Positions 33,902-42,864 of a stretch of DNA of 64,000 bases are shown in pieces; the first letter of the stretch is position 1; each line of letters begins with the position of its first letter. Under the pieces are notes generated by a model. That model was not told where the DNA came from. It saw only the letters and a list, made by a program, of their open reading frames with translations, and did no database searches. Source of the DNA: Agromyces aurantiacus (GTDB taxonomy: Bacteria > Actinomycetota > Actinomycetes > Actinomycetales > Microbacteriaceae). The position numbers and the translations under genes were made by a program. The DNA lies in assembly GCF_016907355.1 (NCBI RefSeq), contig NZ_JAFBBW010000001.1, positions 3,820,058 to 3,884,057 on the forward strand, in the 5' to 3' direction.

Positions 33902-34321
33902 TCAGCGCGTGCGCTCGATCAGCGCGAGCAGCGCCATCCCGTACGCCTCGGCGGCGTCGGGGTGCTCGAACCGGCGCTCCTGCCCGGCCAGCTCGATCTC
34001 GACCTCGAACGCGTCGGGCAGGCGCCGCAGCACCCGGAAGGTCGCGCGGAGCAGGTCGCGCAGCTGGTCCTCGCGGGGCAGCCAGACGGCGTCGGCGAGC
34101 GCGACGGAGTCGAGCGCCCACTCGGTGGTGCCGTTGAACGCGAGGATCGTGCCCGTGGGATAGCGCCGGGTCTCGATCGTCATCTCGCTCACGGTGAAGG
34201 TGTCTGCTTCGACGTCGGACTCGACGTCGCTCGGCAGGTCGAGCTGGAAGCGATCGCCTGACTCGGGGTGCCAGACCAGCCCGGCGTCGCGCAGCTGCAG
34301 TGCGAGGTCGCGACTGATCAT
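33902..34321 (-). CDS. Hypothetical protein, last gene of aroQ-SDR operon
   Basis: A 139-residue acidic soluble protein: SRDLALQLRDAGLVWHPESG, DRFQLDLP, IETRRYPTGTILAFNGTTEW and a C-terminal AYGMALLALIERTR. Similar actinobacterial proteins are sometimes labelled pilus assembly protein CpaE, but no CpaE ATPase features exist here, so I leave it unassigned. Its ATG overlaps the stop of the preceding gene (ATGA), making it the fourth gene of an overlapping chorismate mutase-SDR-membrane-hypothetical set. Confidence 0.82.
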   Translation of the reverse strand: MISRDLALQLRDAGLVWHPESGDRFQLDLPSDVESDVEADTFTVSEMTIETRRYPTGTILAFNGTTEWALDSVALADAVWLPREDQLRDLLRATFRVLRRLPDAFEVEIELAGQERRFEHPDAAEAYGMALLALIERTR

Positions 34322-34536
34322 CGCGGCTCCCCCGAGTCGTCGGACCGCCGGCGGATGCGCGCGGGGCCGAGCCCCGCGGCGAGTCCGACGACGATGATGC
34401 CCGCGAACAGCAGCCCGTACCGCGCGGTCAGGACGCCGATGAGTCCGAGCGCGGCGCCGGCGACGACCATGACGCGCGTGATCCGGAGCCGCGTGCGCGG
34501 ACTCGACCACCAGCGCCCCAGGGCGCCCCGGATCAC
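34318..34536 (-). CDS. Small two-TM membrane protein
   Basis: A 72-residue protein with a basic N-terminus (VIRGALGRWWSSPRTRLRIT) and two short helices (VMVVAGAALGLIGVLTA and GLLFAGIIVVGLAAGLG). GTG at 34536 overlaps the SDR stop (GTGA), and its own stop overlaps the next ATG (ATGA). The double coupling supports translation. The role is unknown. Confidence 0.75.
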   Translation of the reverse strand: MIRGALGRWWSSPRTRLRITRVMVVAGAALGLIGVLTARYGLLFAGIIVVGLAAGLGPARIRRRSDDSGEPR

Positions 34537-35501
34537 GACCCCACCTGCCGGGCGTCGAGCCTCACGCCGGTCGCCTCCTCGGCGAACGCCCACACGCGCG
34601 CACCGATGCGGGGGTCGCGCGACGTCCGCGTCGGCGTCGCGAGCCGCGGCTCGCCCTTGGTCAGGAACCGCGGGCCCCAGAACTGCCCGCCCTCGACGTC
34701 GTCGGCGACGACGGCGTGCACGACCGGCTCGGCGCCGCGGTGCTTGCCCTGCGCGAACGGCGCCTGCAGCGCGTCGAGGAACCGGTCGATCCGGGGCGGC
34801 GCGCTCACGCCCGGGACCGACGGCGTGCGGCCCGAGATCGCGTAGCCCGGGTGGGCGACCACGCTGTGCACGCGGGGCGTCGCGGATGCCGCGCCGACCG
34901 CCTCCGCGGCGTCCTCCGCGGCACGCCGCAGGCGCCGGTCGAGCTCGAACGCGATCGAGGTCGCCGCGATCTTCGACTGGGCGTACGCGCGCCACGCGTC
35001 GTACGAGCGCCGCAGTTCCAGGTCGTCGACACGGAAGGTCGACAGCCGGGTCGACAGCGAGCCGAGGGTCACCACGCGCGCGCCCGCCGCGAGGTGGGGC
35101 AGCAGCCGCGCGATGAGGGCGAAGTGCCCGAGCACGTTGGTCGCGAGCACGAGCTCGTGCCCGTCGACGCTCTCGTGCCGCGACCCGGGCGTGTGCACCA
35201 TGCCCGCGTTCAGCACCACCGAGGTGAGCGGGGCCCGGTCGAGCAGCCGCTCGACGCCGGCGTGCACGGACTCGAGCGACGACGTGTCGATGACGAGCGT
35301 GTCGACGGCGGCCCGCGGCATCCGGTGCCGGAGCGCGACGACGGCGGCCTGGAGCCGTTCGGGGCTGCGCCCCGAGAGCGTCACGTGGGCGCCGGCCCGC
35401 GCGAGCCGCGCGGCCGTGAAGAAGCCCAGGCCCGCGTTCGCGCCGGTCACGAGCACCGAGCGGCCCGCCTGCGACGGGATCGGCACCGGGTACCAGCTCA
35501 C
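34533..35501 (-). CDS. Short-chain dehydrogenase/reductase
   Basis: A 322-residue classical-type SDR. The cofactor loop is VLVTGANAGLGFFTAARLA, NAG follows at VVLNAGMV, the catalytic Ser is in LGSLSTRL and the YxxxK pair is YAQSK. The C-terminal part (EPVVHAVVADDVEGGQFWGP) resembles retinol-dehydrogenase/WWOX-like SDRs. The substrate is not evident. The GTG start overlaps the chorismate mutase stop (GTGA), so both are made from one message. Confidence 0.9.
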   Translation of the reverse strand: MSWYPVPIPSQAGRSVLVTGANAGLGFFTAARLARAGAHVTLSGRSPERLQAAVVALRHRMPRAAVDTLVIDTSSLESVHAGVERLLDRAPLTSVVLNAGMVHTPGSRHESVDGHELVLATNVLGHFALIARLLPHLAAGARVVTLGSLSTRLSTFRVDDLELRRSYDAWRAYAQSKIAATSIAFELDRRLRRAAEDAAEAVGAASATPRVHSVVAHPGYAISGRTPSVPGVSAPPRIDRFLDALQAPFAQGKHRGAEPVVHAVVADDVEGGQFWGPRFLTKGEPRLATPTRTSRDPRIGARVWAFAEEATGVRLDARQVGS

Positions 35502-35839
35502 AGGCCCTCCGAGCCGGTCGTGTCGGCGAGCTCCTCGTGGTGGCGGATGACCTCCGCCACCACGAAGTTGAACCACTTCTCGGCGAACGCCGGGTCGAGG
35601 TGCGCGTCCTCGGCGAGGGCCCGCAGCCGGGCGATCTGGCGCTTCTCGCGCTCGGGATCGCTCGGCGGCAGGCCGTGCATCGCCTTGAGCCGCCCGACCT
35701 GCTGCGTGAACTTGAACCGCTCGGCGAGCAGGTGGATCAGGGCGGCGTCGATGTTGTCGATGCTCGAGCGGATGCCGAGCAGCTCCGTCATCGCGGCGTC
35801 TCGCTCGTCGATCGGGGCGGCGGGGGTCTCGGCGGTCAT
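35498..35839 (-). CDS. Chorismate mutase (AroQ type)
   Basis: A 113-residue monofunctional AroQ-class chorismate mutase, which makes prephenate for Phe and Tyr. The helical core reads LLGIRSSIDNIDAALIHLLA, ERFKFTQQVGRLKAMHGLPP, and DPEREKRQIARLRALAED, with the expected Arg, Lys and Glu/Gln positions. TAGGGT lies 6 nt before the ATG, so it is probably leaderless. It heads the overlapping four-gene set running to 33902. Confidence 0.93.
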   Translation of the reverse strand: MTAETPAAPIDERDAAMTELLGIRSSIDNIDAALIHLLAERFKFTQQVGRLKAMHGLPPSDPEREKRQIARLRALAEDAHLDPAFAEKWFNFVVAEVIRHHEELADTTGSEGL

Positions 35840-35858
35840 GCTTCGACCCTACGGCCAC

Positions 35859-38162
35859 TCAGGGCCGGTCGCCTCCGACGGCGGAACGGAAGGCGCGCAG
35901 GCGAAGGCTGTTGCCCACGACGAACACGCTCGAGAACGCCATCGCCGCACCGGCGAGCATCGGGTTCAGCAGCCCGAGCGCCGCGAGCGGGATCGCCGCG
36001 ACGTTGTACGCGAACGCCCAGAACAGGTTGCCCTTGATGACGCCGAGCGTGCGGCGCGACAGCCGGATCGCGTCGACCGCGGCGAGCAGGTCGCCGCGCA
36101 CGAGCGTGAGGTCGGCCGCCTCGATCGCCACGTCGCTGCCCGTGCCCATCGCGATGCCGAGATCGGCCTGCGCGAGCGCGGCGGCGTCGTTGACGCCGTC
36201 GCCCACCATCGCGACCGACCGGCCCTCGCCCTGCAGCCGCGCGACGACGTCGGCCTTGTCGGCGGGGAGGACCTCGGCGATGACCCGGTCGATGCCGACC
36301 TCCGCGGCGACCTGCCGCGCGACCGTCGCGTTGTCGCCCGTGAGCAGGATCGGCTCGAGCCCCAGGGCGCGCAGGCGCGCGACCGCGTCGGCACTCGTGG
36401 GCTTCACGGCGTCGGCCACGGTGAGCGCGCCGCGCACGGCGCCGTCCCACGCGACGACGACCGCGGTGCGGCCCTCGGCCTCGGCGGTGGCGACGGATGC
36501 ATCGACGCGCGCGTCGGGCTCGATCGCCCACTCCGCGAGCAGCGCCGGCCGGCCCACGAGCACGAGGTGCCCGTCGACGACGCCGTGCACGCCGAGCCCC
36601 GGACGGTTCTCGAACGACTCGGGCGTCGGCAGGGTGCCCACGCGTGCGGCCGCGCCATCCGCGATCGCCTTCGCGATCGGGTGCTCGGACGCGTGCTCGA
36701 GCGCACCGGCGAGGCGGAGCAGGTCGGCCTCGTCGACGCCGTCGGCCGGGAGGACGCCGGCGAGCGACATCCGCCCGCTCGTGACCGTGCCGGTCTTGTC
36801 GAGCACGATCGTGTCGACGCGGCGCGTGGACTCGAGCACCTCGGGCCCCTTGATGAGCACGCCGAGCTGGGCGCCGCGACCCGTGCCGACGAGCAGCGCC
36901 GTGGGGGTCGCGAGACCGAGCGCGCAGGGGCACGCGATGATCAGCACCGCGACCGCCGCCGTGAACGCGGCCGAGAGCGGGAAGCCGCCCCCGATCCACG
37001 CGCCGAGCGTGGCGACCGCGATGAGGATCACGACGGGCACGAAGACGCCCGCGACCCGGTCGGCGAGTCGCTGCACCTGGGCCTTGCCGGCCTGGGCGTC
37101 CTCGACGAGCCGCGCCATCTGGGCGAGCTGCGTGTCGGCGCCGACGCGAGTGGCGCGCACCACGAGCCGCCCGCCCGCGTTCACGGTCGCGCCGACGACC
37201 GCGTCGCCCGCCTCGACCTCGACCGGCACCGACTCGCCCGTGACGAGCGACGCGTCGACGGCGCTGCGGCCTTCGACGACCACGCCGTCGGTCGCGATCT
37301 TCTCGCCCGGGCGCACGACGAACTCGTCGCCCACCGCGAGCTGCTCGACCGGGATGCGGGTCTCGACGCCGTCGCGGAGCACCGCGACATCCTTCGCGCC
37401 GAGTTCGAGCAGCGCTCGCAGGGCCGCGCCGGCGGCGCGCTTGGACCGCTTCTCGAGGTATCGGCCGAGGAGCACGAACATCGTCACGCCCGCGGCGACC
37501 TCGAGGTAGAGGTTCGCGGCGCCGTCGCTCGGGGCGACGGTGAGCTCGAACGGGTGCACCATGCCCGGCTCGCCGGCGGTGCCGAGGAACAGCGCGTAGA
37601 GCGACCAGAGGAACGCCGACGTCACGCCGAGCGAGACGAGGGTGTCCATCGTGGCGGCACCGTGGCGCAGGTTCACGAGCGCCGCGCGGTGGAACGGCCA
37701 GGCTGCCCACGTGATCACGGGCGCGGCGAGCGCCAGCGACGCCCACTGCCAGTAGGTGAACTGCAGCGCGGGGATCATCGAGATGAGGATCACCGGGAGC
37801 GAGAGCACGACCGAGGCGATCAGGCGCGTGCGCAGCGAGCGCAGCTCGAGGTCGGCGCGCGTCTCGGCGGGCGCGCCGGCCGTGCCGGCCGCGCCGCCGC
37901 CCGTCCCCGCCGGAGCCGGCGGTGCGGGCACCGAGGCACGATAGCCCGCGGCCTCGACCGTCGCGATGAGCTCGTCCTGGTCGACGCCGGCGGGCGCGGT
38001 CACGCGCGCCTTCTCGGTCGCGTAGTTCACGGTCGCGGTGACGCCGTCGAGCTTGTTGAGCTTCTTCTCGATGCGCATGGCGCACGACGCGCACGTCATG
38101 CCGCCGATCTCGAGCTCGACCGTGCGGGCGTCGGCGCCGGAGGTGGCGAGGTCGGTCGTCAT
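35859..38162 (-). CDS. copA: Copper-exporting P-type ATPase
   Basis: A 767-residue P1B-type ATPase that pumps Cu(I) out of the cell. One N-terminal metal-binding domain has GMTCASC at about residues 20-26, followed by a Pro/Gly/Ala linker. Eight helices, TGES actuator ([15 protein letters not shown]), the CPC site in [14 protein letters not shown], phosphorylated Asp in [14 protein letters not shown] and [12 protein letters not shown] are all present. [11 protein letters not shown] and [15 protein letters not shown] in the last helices mark the Cu(I) subtype. The ATG overlaps the stop of the upstream His-rich gene. The operon is likely induced by copper through the CsoR-like sites. Confidence 0.97.
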   Translation of the reverse strand: MTTDLATSGADARTVELEIGGMTCASCAMRIEKKLNKLDGVTATVNYATEKARVTAPAGVDQDELIATVEAAGYRASVPAPPAPAGTGGGAAGTAGAPAETRADLELRSLRTRLIASVVLSLPVILISMIPALQFTYWQWASLALAAPVITWAAWPFHRAALVNLRHGAATMDTLVSLGVTSAFLWSLYALFLGTAGEPGMVHPFELTVAPSDGAANLYLEVAAGVTMFVLLGRYLEKRSKRAAGAALRALLELGAKDVAVLRDGVETRIPVEQLAVGDEFVVRPGEKIATDGVVVEGRSAVDASLVTGESVPVEVEAGDAVVGATVNAGGRLVVRATRVGADTQLAQMARLVEDAQAGKAQVQRLADRVAGVFVPVVILIAVATLGAWIGGGFPLSAAFTAAVAVLIIACPCALGLATPTALLVGTGRGAQLGVLIKGPEVLESTRRVDTIVLDKTGTVTSGRMSLAGVLPADGVDEADLLRLAGALEHASEHPIAKAIADGAAARVGTLPTPESFENRPGLGVHGVVDGHLVLVGRPALLAEWAIEPDARVDASVATAEAEGRTAVVVAWDGAVRGALTVADAVKPTSADAVARLRALGLEPILLTGDNATVARQVAAEVGIDRVIAEVLPADKADVVARLQGEGRSVAMVGDGVNDAAALAQADLGIAMGTGSDVAIEAADLTLVRGDLLAAVDAIRLSRRTLGVIKGNLFWAFAYNVAAIPLAALGLLNPMLAGAAMAFSSVFVVGNSLRLRAFRSAVGGDRP

Positions 38163-39190
38163 CAGTGGCCCTCCCCGTGCGAGTCGGTGTCGCCGTGCGT
38201 GTCGGTGCCCTCCTCGGCCGGCGCGTCGTGCGACTCGCCGCCGTCGTGGGCGTGGTCGCCCGCGGCATCCGTCGACCCGGCCGAGGCCGTGAGGACGAAG
38301 GGCACCGTGCGCACCTGCCCGTCGAGCTGGAGGTCGAGGTAGAGGAGGTACCGGCCCGCGGTGGGGGCGGTCGCCATGAAGGCGATCTCGGGGCCGGGCT
38401 CGGTCTCGCCGTCGCCCGGCTCTCCCATGGGGTGCACGTGCAGGTAGGCGAGGTCGCCCTGGCGGAGCGCCACGAGGTGCCCGTACGCGCCGAGGTACGG
38501 CTCGAGCGTCGTGACGGGCTCGCCGTCGCGGGTCACCGTGAAGGTGAGCTCGCTCTCGGCGCCCGAGACCAGCTCACCCTCGACCTCGACGGTCAGGCCG
38601 TCGACGGTCGTGATGGCGCGGTCGGCCGTGATGGGGGCGGGGGCGAAGCCCCCCGCGACGTCGACGGTGCTGGTCAGCGTCACGGTCTCGCCGTGCTCGC
38701 TCGGCACGAAGTCGGCGAACACCCGGTAGGTGCCGGCCGCGTCGAAGGCGAACGGGATGCTCCATCCGCCGTCGCCGTCGTGCCGGGGGTGCACGTGGCG
38801 GAAGTTCGCGCCATCGGCGCGCACCACGATGAGGTGCAGGTCCTTCTCGTGCGAGGTCTCGTAGTCGGTGAGCGGATCACCCGCGGCATCCGTGATGCGG
38901 AAGGCGAGCTCGCCCTGCTCGCCGGCTTCGCCCGGCGCGCTCAGGGACGTGAGGGTGTAGCCGGAGTGCGAGACCGAGAGGCCCCGCACGTCGTCGGCGG
39001 GCGAGGCGGATGCCGCGGCGGCGCCGTGACCGCCGTGCCCGGCGTCGGTGGTGTCCATGTGTTCGTCCTCGTTCGAGGTCCAGGCGGCCGATGCGTCGGC
39101 CGGGATGATGAGGGGGGCGGCGGTGAGCGCGACGGCGAAGACCGCCGCCGCGCCCGCCGCGTACAGCCCCAGCTTGGCTGCCGTGTGCAT
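38162..39190 (-). CDS. Exported His-rich protein of the copper operon
   Basis: A 342-residue protein with a signal or anchor helix ([20 protein letters not shown]), a His/Met segment [13 protein letters not shown], then two beta-rich repeats each containing a histidine motif ([13 protein letters not shown] and [10 protein letters not shown]), and a His/Asp-rich tail [13 protein letters not shown] to SHGEGH. It lies between copZ and copA with an ATGA overlap into copA. Extracytoplasmic copper binding or handover is the likely role, by context and composition; no characterised homologue is known to me. Confidence 0.87.
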   Translation of the reverse strand: MHTAAKLGLYAAGAAAVFAVALTAAPLIIPADASAAWTSNEDEHMDTTDAGHGGHGAAAASASPADDVRGLSVSHSGYTLTSLSAPGEAGEQGELAFRITDAAGDPLTDYETSHEKDLHLIVVRADGANFRHVHPRHDGDGGWSIPFAFDAAGTYRVFADFVPSEHGETVTLTSTVDVAGGFAPAPITADRAITTVDGLTVEVEGELVSGAESELTFTVTRDGEPVTTLEPYLGAYGHLVALRQGDLAYLHVHPMGEPGDGETEPGPEIAFMATAPTAGRYLLYLDLQLDGQVRTVPFVLTASAGSTDAAGDHAHDGGESHDAPAEEGTDTHGDTDSHGEGH

Positions 39191-39201
39191 GTCGACTCCC
39201 G

Positions 39202-39411
39202 TCAGACGCGCACGGCGGCGTAGCCGGCCTCCTCGACCGCGGCGATCACGCCCGCGTCGTCGAGGTCGGCCGGGGCGGAGATCGTGAGCCGGCCCGCGGC
39301 GGCGGACACCTGGATGTCCGTCACGCCCGGGAGCTGCTCGACCTCTTCGCGCACCGACATCTCGCAGTGGCCGCAGGTCATGCCGGTCACCTGGTACTCG
39401 CGCTCGCTCAT
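39202..39411 (-). CDS. copZ: Copper chaperone
   Basis: A 69-residue heavy-metal-associated domain, ferredoxin-like, that hands Cu(I) to CopA. The binding motif is VTGMTCGHCEMSVREEV, and the fold ends AGVIAAVEEAGYAAV-like (DDAGVIAAVEEAGYAAVRV). GGGAG lies 6 nt before the ATG. It is the first gene of the copper operon, directly after the CsoR-like sites. Confidence 0.96.
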   Translation of the reverse strand: MSEREYQVTGMTCGHCEMSVREEVEQLPGVTDIQVSAAAGRLTISAPADLDDAGVIAAVEEAGYAAVRV

Positions 39412-39445
39412 CGTGGACTCCCTCGTGGATCTCGTCGGTTCATGG

Positions 39446-39494
39446 TACCCGGATGGGGTATGTCACTTCCCAACGTTATACCCCCTAGGGGTAT
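39446..39494. promoter_or_regulatory. Two CsoR-like operator sites
   Basis: ATACCCC-CTA-GGGGTAT (39478-39494) is a strong CsoR-type palindrome, and TACCC-GGATG-GGGTA (39446-39460) is a weaker one nearer copZ. Both lie upstream of copZ. No csoR gene is in the window. Confidence 0.75.
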
Positions 39495-39584
39495 TCCACA
39501 AGCCGGCACCCACCGCAGCGCGCACGACGAAGGGCGCGTCACCCGCTCCCCCGAACGGATGCCGCGCCCTGCGAGCCGCGCCCC

Positions 39585-40352
39585 CTATCGCGGCGTCGCC
39601 CGCCGGATCACGAGGAATCCGGCGACGGCCCACGCCGACGCGACCGCCAGCAGGACCGTGAACCCGCCGACCAGGCCGACCGAGGCGAGCCAGGCGCCGA
39701 TCCGCCCCCACGACTCGGTGAACGTCAGCAGGGCGATGATCGCGAGAATCAGGGCCATGCCGCCGAACGCCAGCGTGAGCATGCCCTTCATGCGCCACCG
39801 CATGAACACGGTCGTCACCCCAGCCCCGATGAACAGCACGAGCAACTGCAGCGCGAAGGTCGTGTAGAACGCGGTGAACCAGTCGGCACCGACGTACCAG
39901 AGCGCGTCGAACATGCCGGCGCCGATGCCCCAGCCGCCGGTGGCGCGCTCGATCATGAGCAGCGTCGCGACCACGACCGAGTACAGCACCGACGCGAGCA
40001 CGAACATCAGGCTCGTGCCGAGCCAGTAGTCGCGACGCGTGGCCCCGAAGCCGAGCGCGAACGGGAACGTGTACGACACCGCCTGGACGCCGACCACGAC
40101 GAGGTACCACTGCGGCGAGAGCACCGCCCAGCTGTACTGGAACCCCGTGTTCTCCATCGGCACGCCGGCGCCGTTGAGGATCAGCGCGATCACCATCGTG
40201 ATCGCCCACGCGCCGCCGAGGACCATGGCCGGCACGCCGAAGAAGATCGACGGGTTCACCGTGTGCAGGCGGACGATCCGCCAGATCTCGTTCGGCCGCA
40301 CGCGCGAGACGGACTGGCCGACGGGTGCGGGAGCGTTGACGACGGCGGTCAT
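39585..40352 (-). CDS. ABC-2-type transporter permease
   Basis: A 255-residue membrane protein with about six helices, starting after a 28-residue cytosolic tail (VRPNEIWRIVRLHTVNPSIF). Helices include AMVLGGAWAITMVIALILNG, WYLVVVGVQAVSYTFPFALG and MLTLAFGGMALILAIIALLT. Its ATG overlaps the stop of the ATPase gene (ATGA). With that ATPase and the GntR-type regulator it forms a three-gene exporter operon of the YtrA/BcrAB type, often tied to cell-envelope antibiotics. Confidence 0.85.
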   Translation of the reverse strand: MTAVVNAPAPVGQSVSRVRPNEIWRIVRLHTVNPSIFFGVPAMVLGGAWAITMVIALILNGAGVPMENTGFQYSWAVLSPQWYLVVVGVQAVSYTFPFALGFGATRRDYWLGTSLMFVLASVLYSVVVATLLMIERATGGWGIGAGMFDALWYVGADWFTAFYTTFALQLLVLFIGAGVTTVFMRWRMKGMLTLAFGGMALILAIIALLTFTESWGRIGAWLASVGLVGGFTVLLAVASAWAVAGFLVIRRATPR

Positions 40353-41254
40353 GCCGCCACCTCCTTCTCGGGCGTGCCGGTGAGTTCGGTACCGGTCAGG
40401 TGGACGATGAGCTGCTGGAGCGAGACCGCCGCGAGCTCGAGGCCGAGCTCGGCAGCCCGGGCGCGATCGGCGCGGTCGAGCCGCCCGTCGATCGTGACGG
40501 AGGCCAGTCCGCCGATGCCGTCGCGGCCGATGACGGGACGATCGGCGACGAACCGCTCGACGACCTCGCGAGGGCCGGCGACCGAGGTGGCCGAGCCGCG
40601 CACCTCCTCGGCATCGCGGTCGAGCAGGATGCGACCCTCGTCGATCAGGATGACGTGCTCCAGCAGGTTCGCGACCTCGTCGATCAGGTGCGTGGAGAGC
40701 ACGACCGTGCGCGGGTGCTCCGCGTAGTCCTCGAGCAGGCGGTCGTAGAAGATGTGCCGCGCGACCGCGTCGAGTCCGAGGTAGGGCTCGTCGAAGAAGG
40801 TCAGGGGCGCCCGTGACGCCAGGCCCACGACGACCCCGACGGCCGACAGCTGGCCGCGCGAGAGCTTCTTGATGCGCCGCTTGACCGGCAGGCGGAAGTC
40901 GGCGACGAGCCGCTCGGCGAACGCGGCATCCCAGTGCTCGAAGAACCACGGCGCCGCCCGCAGTACGTGCGCCGGAGTGAAGTCCTCGGGGTAGCGCTGG
41001 GCCTCGGCGATGAAGCAGAGGCGGCGCAGCACGTCGGCGTGCTCGGCGGGCGGACGCCCGAACACCTCGAGCCGCCCCGCGTTGGGGAAGAGCTGACCGG
41101 TCAGCATCTGCATGACGGTGGTCTTGCCGGCGCCGTTGCGCCCGAGCAAGCCGTAGATCCGGCCCTCCTCGAGCGCGAGGTCGATGCCGTCGATCGCGGT
41201 GAACGACCCGTAGCGCTTCACGAGCCCCTGGGCTCGGACGACGGTGCTGGTCAT
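40349..41254 (-). CDS. ABC transporter ATP-binding protein
   Basis: A 301-residue ATPase. Walker A is GLLGRNGAGKTTVMQ, the signature reads LSRGQLSAV (LSGGQ variant), Walker B is PLTFFDEPYLGLD, and the switch His is in VVLSTHLIDEV. The C-terminal extension (from about residue 215) is not catalytic. Start overlaps the GntR gene stop (ATGA) and its stop overlaps the permease start. The pair probably exports a lipid-linked or peptide compound under GntR control. Confidence 0.94.
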   Translation of the reverse strand: MTSTVVRAQGLVKRYGSFTAIDGIDLALEEGRIYGLLGRNGAGKTTVMQMLTGQLFPNAGRLEVFGRPPAEHADVLRRLCFIAEAQRYPEDFTPAHVLRAAPWFFEHWDAAFAERLVADFRLPVKRRIKKLSRGQLSAVGVVVGLASRAPLTFFDEPYLGLDAVARHIFYDRLLEDYAEHPRTVVLSTHLIDEVANLLEHVILIDEGRILLDRDAEEVRGSATSVAGPREVVERFVADRPVIGRDGIGGLASVTIDGRLDRADRARAAELGLELAAVSLQQLIVHLTGTELTGTPEKEVAA

Positions 41255-41610
41255 GAGAGGATCCTTTCCCCGCGGAGCATGCCCGCGAGCTCGTCGACCC
41301 CGATGCCGAGCTTGGCGGCCTCGGCGATCAGGGGTCGGAGGTAGTCGGCGGCGAACTCGTCCCGCCTGCGGGCGACGAGCCGCTCGCGCGCGCCCGGCAC
41401 CACGAACATGCCGACGCCGCGGCGCTTGGCGACGACGCCCTGCTCGACGAGCCGGTTGACGCCCTTCAGCGCGGTGGCGGGATTGATGCGGTGGAACGCC
41501 GCGAGTTCGTTGATCGACGGGATCGCGGCATCCTCGGCGATGGCGCCGACGACGATTTCGTTCTCGATCTGCTCCGCGATCTGGAGGAAGATCGGCCGGG
41601 TCTCGTCCAT
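41251..41610 (-). CDS. GntR-family regulator (YtrA subfamily)
   Basis: A 119-residue regulator with the short YtrA layout: winged helix IFLQIAEQIENEIVVGAIAE, AIPSINELAAFHRINPATAL, KGVNRLVEQGVVAKRRGVGM, then a short dimerisation tail. YtrA proteins repress their own ABC operon and respond to envelope stress. A nearly perfect 32-bp palindrome lies 20 nt upstream of its ATG, fitting autoregulation of this gene and the two ABC genes that overlap it. Confidence 0.94.
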   Translation of the reverse strand: MDETRPIFLQIAEQIENEIVVGAIAEDAAIPSINELAAFHRINPATALKGVNRLVEQGVVAKRRGVGMFVVPGARERLVARRRDEFAADYLRPLIAEAAKLGIGVDELAGMLRGERILS

Positions 41611-41629
41611 CCGGCTCCCGTCTCGAGTG

Positions 41630-41661
41630 GGTTGGTTAGGTACTTGAGTAACTAACCAACC
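41630..41661. promoter_or_regulatory. 32-bp GntR operator
   Basis: GGTTGGTTAG (41630-41639) and CTAACCAACC (41652-41661) are perfect 10-bp arms; TACT/AGTA pair inside them. Only the base pair 41640/41651 and the central TG break symmetry. It sits just upstream of the GntR gene. Confidence 0.8.
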
Positions 41662-41703
41662 AGCTCACGGAGCCCGTGTCAAGCCCTGGACGGCACCGAC
41701 CGG

Positions 41704-42714
41704 TCAGGCGCGCGCGGGCGCGCGGCGCGACATCCGGATGCGACCCTGCGTGAGCAGGATCCCCACCATCACGACGAGGGCGCCGAGCGGCTCGTTCCAC
41801 GAGAGCGGCTCGCGCAGGATCAGCACGCCGAGCAGCACGCCGACGACCGGCGTGACGTATGTCACCGTCGACGCGTTCGTCGGGCCCCACGCGCGGATCA
41901 CGCCGATGTTCCACACGTACGCGAGGCCCGTGCCGAACACGCCGAGGATCGCCAGGCACACGATCACCGCGACATCCAGCCGCACCGGGCCGACGGCGAG
42001 CAGCGGCGTGAGCAGCAGCATGACCACGCCGCCCGTGCCCACCTGCAGGAACGCGAAGGTCGTCTGCGCGATCGGCCGGCCACTGAGGAACCGGCGCGTG
42101 TAGCCGAACATGACGCCGTAGCACGCGGTCGCGCCGAGGCACGCGAGCTGGCCCGCGATGCTGCCCGCGAGCGCGGCCTGCCACGGCGCGATGATGATGA
42201 CGACGCCCACGATGCCGACGAGCACCCCGAACCACCGCGAGGCGTCGAGCTTCTCGACGCGGAACGCGAGCGTCGCGATGAGCGCCGTCATGATCGGCGT
42301 GGTCGCGTTGAGGATCGACGCGAGGCTCGAGGTCACCGACTGCTGCGCCCACGAGAAGAGCAGGAACGGGATGACGCAGCCCACGACGCCGATGACGAGG
42401 AAGTGCAGCCACACGATCGGCTCGCGCGGCAGCATCGGGCCGCCGTCGACCCGCGGCCGCACGGCGAGCACCACGAGCCCGAGCGTCAGCGCACCGAGTA
42501 CCGTGCGCGACCACGCGACCTGGGTGAACGACACCCCCGTCAGCGCCACCGTCATGAACAGGAAGCTCGCGCCCCAGACGAGCCCGGCGCCGAGGAACTG
42601 GGCCCAGGTGCGCAGGCCGCCGGCGGCGCGACGGTCGGCGGATGCCGCGGGCGGGGCGGATGCCGCAGGCGCGGCCTGCGGCCGGGTGGCGGCGGAGTCG
42701 GTGCGCGTGTTCAC
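41704..42714 (-). CDS. EamA-family (DMT) transporter
   Basis: A 336-residue drug/metabolite-type transporter with ten predicted helices in two EamA repeats (first: [20 protein letters not shown]; second: [20 protein letters not shown]). Repeat ends show [19 protein letters not shown] and [20 protein letters not shown], the EamA hallmark. The first 35 residues are a disordered Ala-rich tail. GTG at 42714 follows TACCGT with a 6-nt gap, indicating a leaderless transcript. The substrate is unknown. It diverges from lpdA. Confidence 0.92.
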   Translation of the reverse strand: MNTRTDSAATRPQAAPAASAPPAASADRRAAGGLRTWAQFLGAGLVWGASFLFMTVALTGVSFTQVAWSRTVLGALTLGLVVLAVRPRVDGGPMLPREPIVWLHFLVIGVVGCVIPFLLFSWAQQSVTSSLASILNATTPIMTALIATLAFRVEKLDASRWFGVLVGIVGVVIIIAPWQAALAGSIAGQLACLGATACYGVMFGYTRRFLSGRPIAQTTFAFLQVGTGGVVMLLLTPLLAVGPVRLDVAVIVCLAILGVFGTGLAYVWNIGVIRAWGPTNASTVTYVTPVVGVLLGVLILREPLSWNEPLGALVVMVGILLTQGRIRMSRRAPARA

Positions 42715-42851
42715 CGGTTCACGGTACGTCCGCACCCGCGCCCGCCACGAGGGTTCCCGAACGCGATGTCCGGAACCCGCCGAACGTTGGCAGGAGGGCG
42801 CGCTCGCGCGGCTGCGCCGTCCCCGCCCTGTCCGCGCGGGGCGAGCCCGCC

Positions 42852-42857
42852 TAGGCT
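42852..42857 (+). promoter_or_regulatory. Probable -10 hexamer of lpdA (leaderless)
   Basis: TAGGCT ends 7 nt before the ATG of lpdA; no Shine-Dalgarno precedes the start. Confidence 0.6.
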
Positions 42858-42864
42858 GGGCCGC

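Noticed and set aside
33902..34321. Pilus assembly protein CpaE
   Set aside because: A label given to some similar proteins, but there is no receiver domain, Walker motif or tad cluster here.
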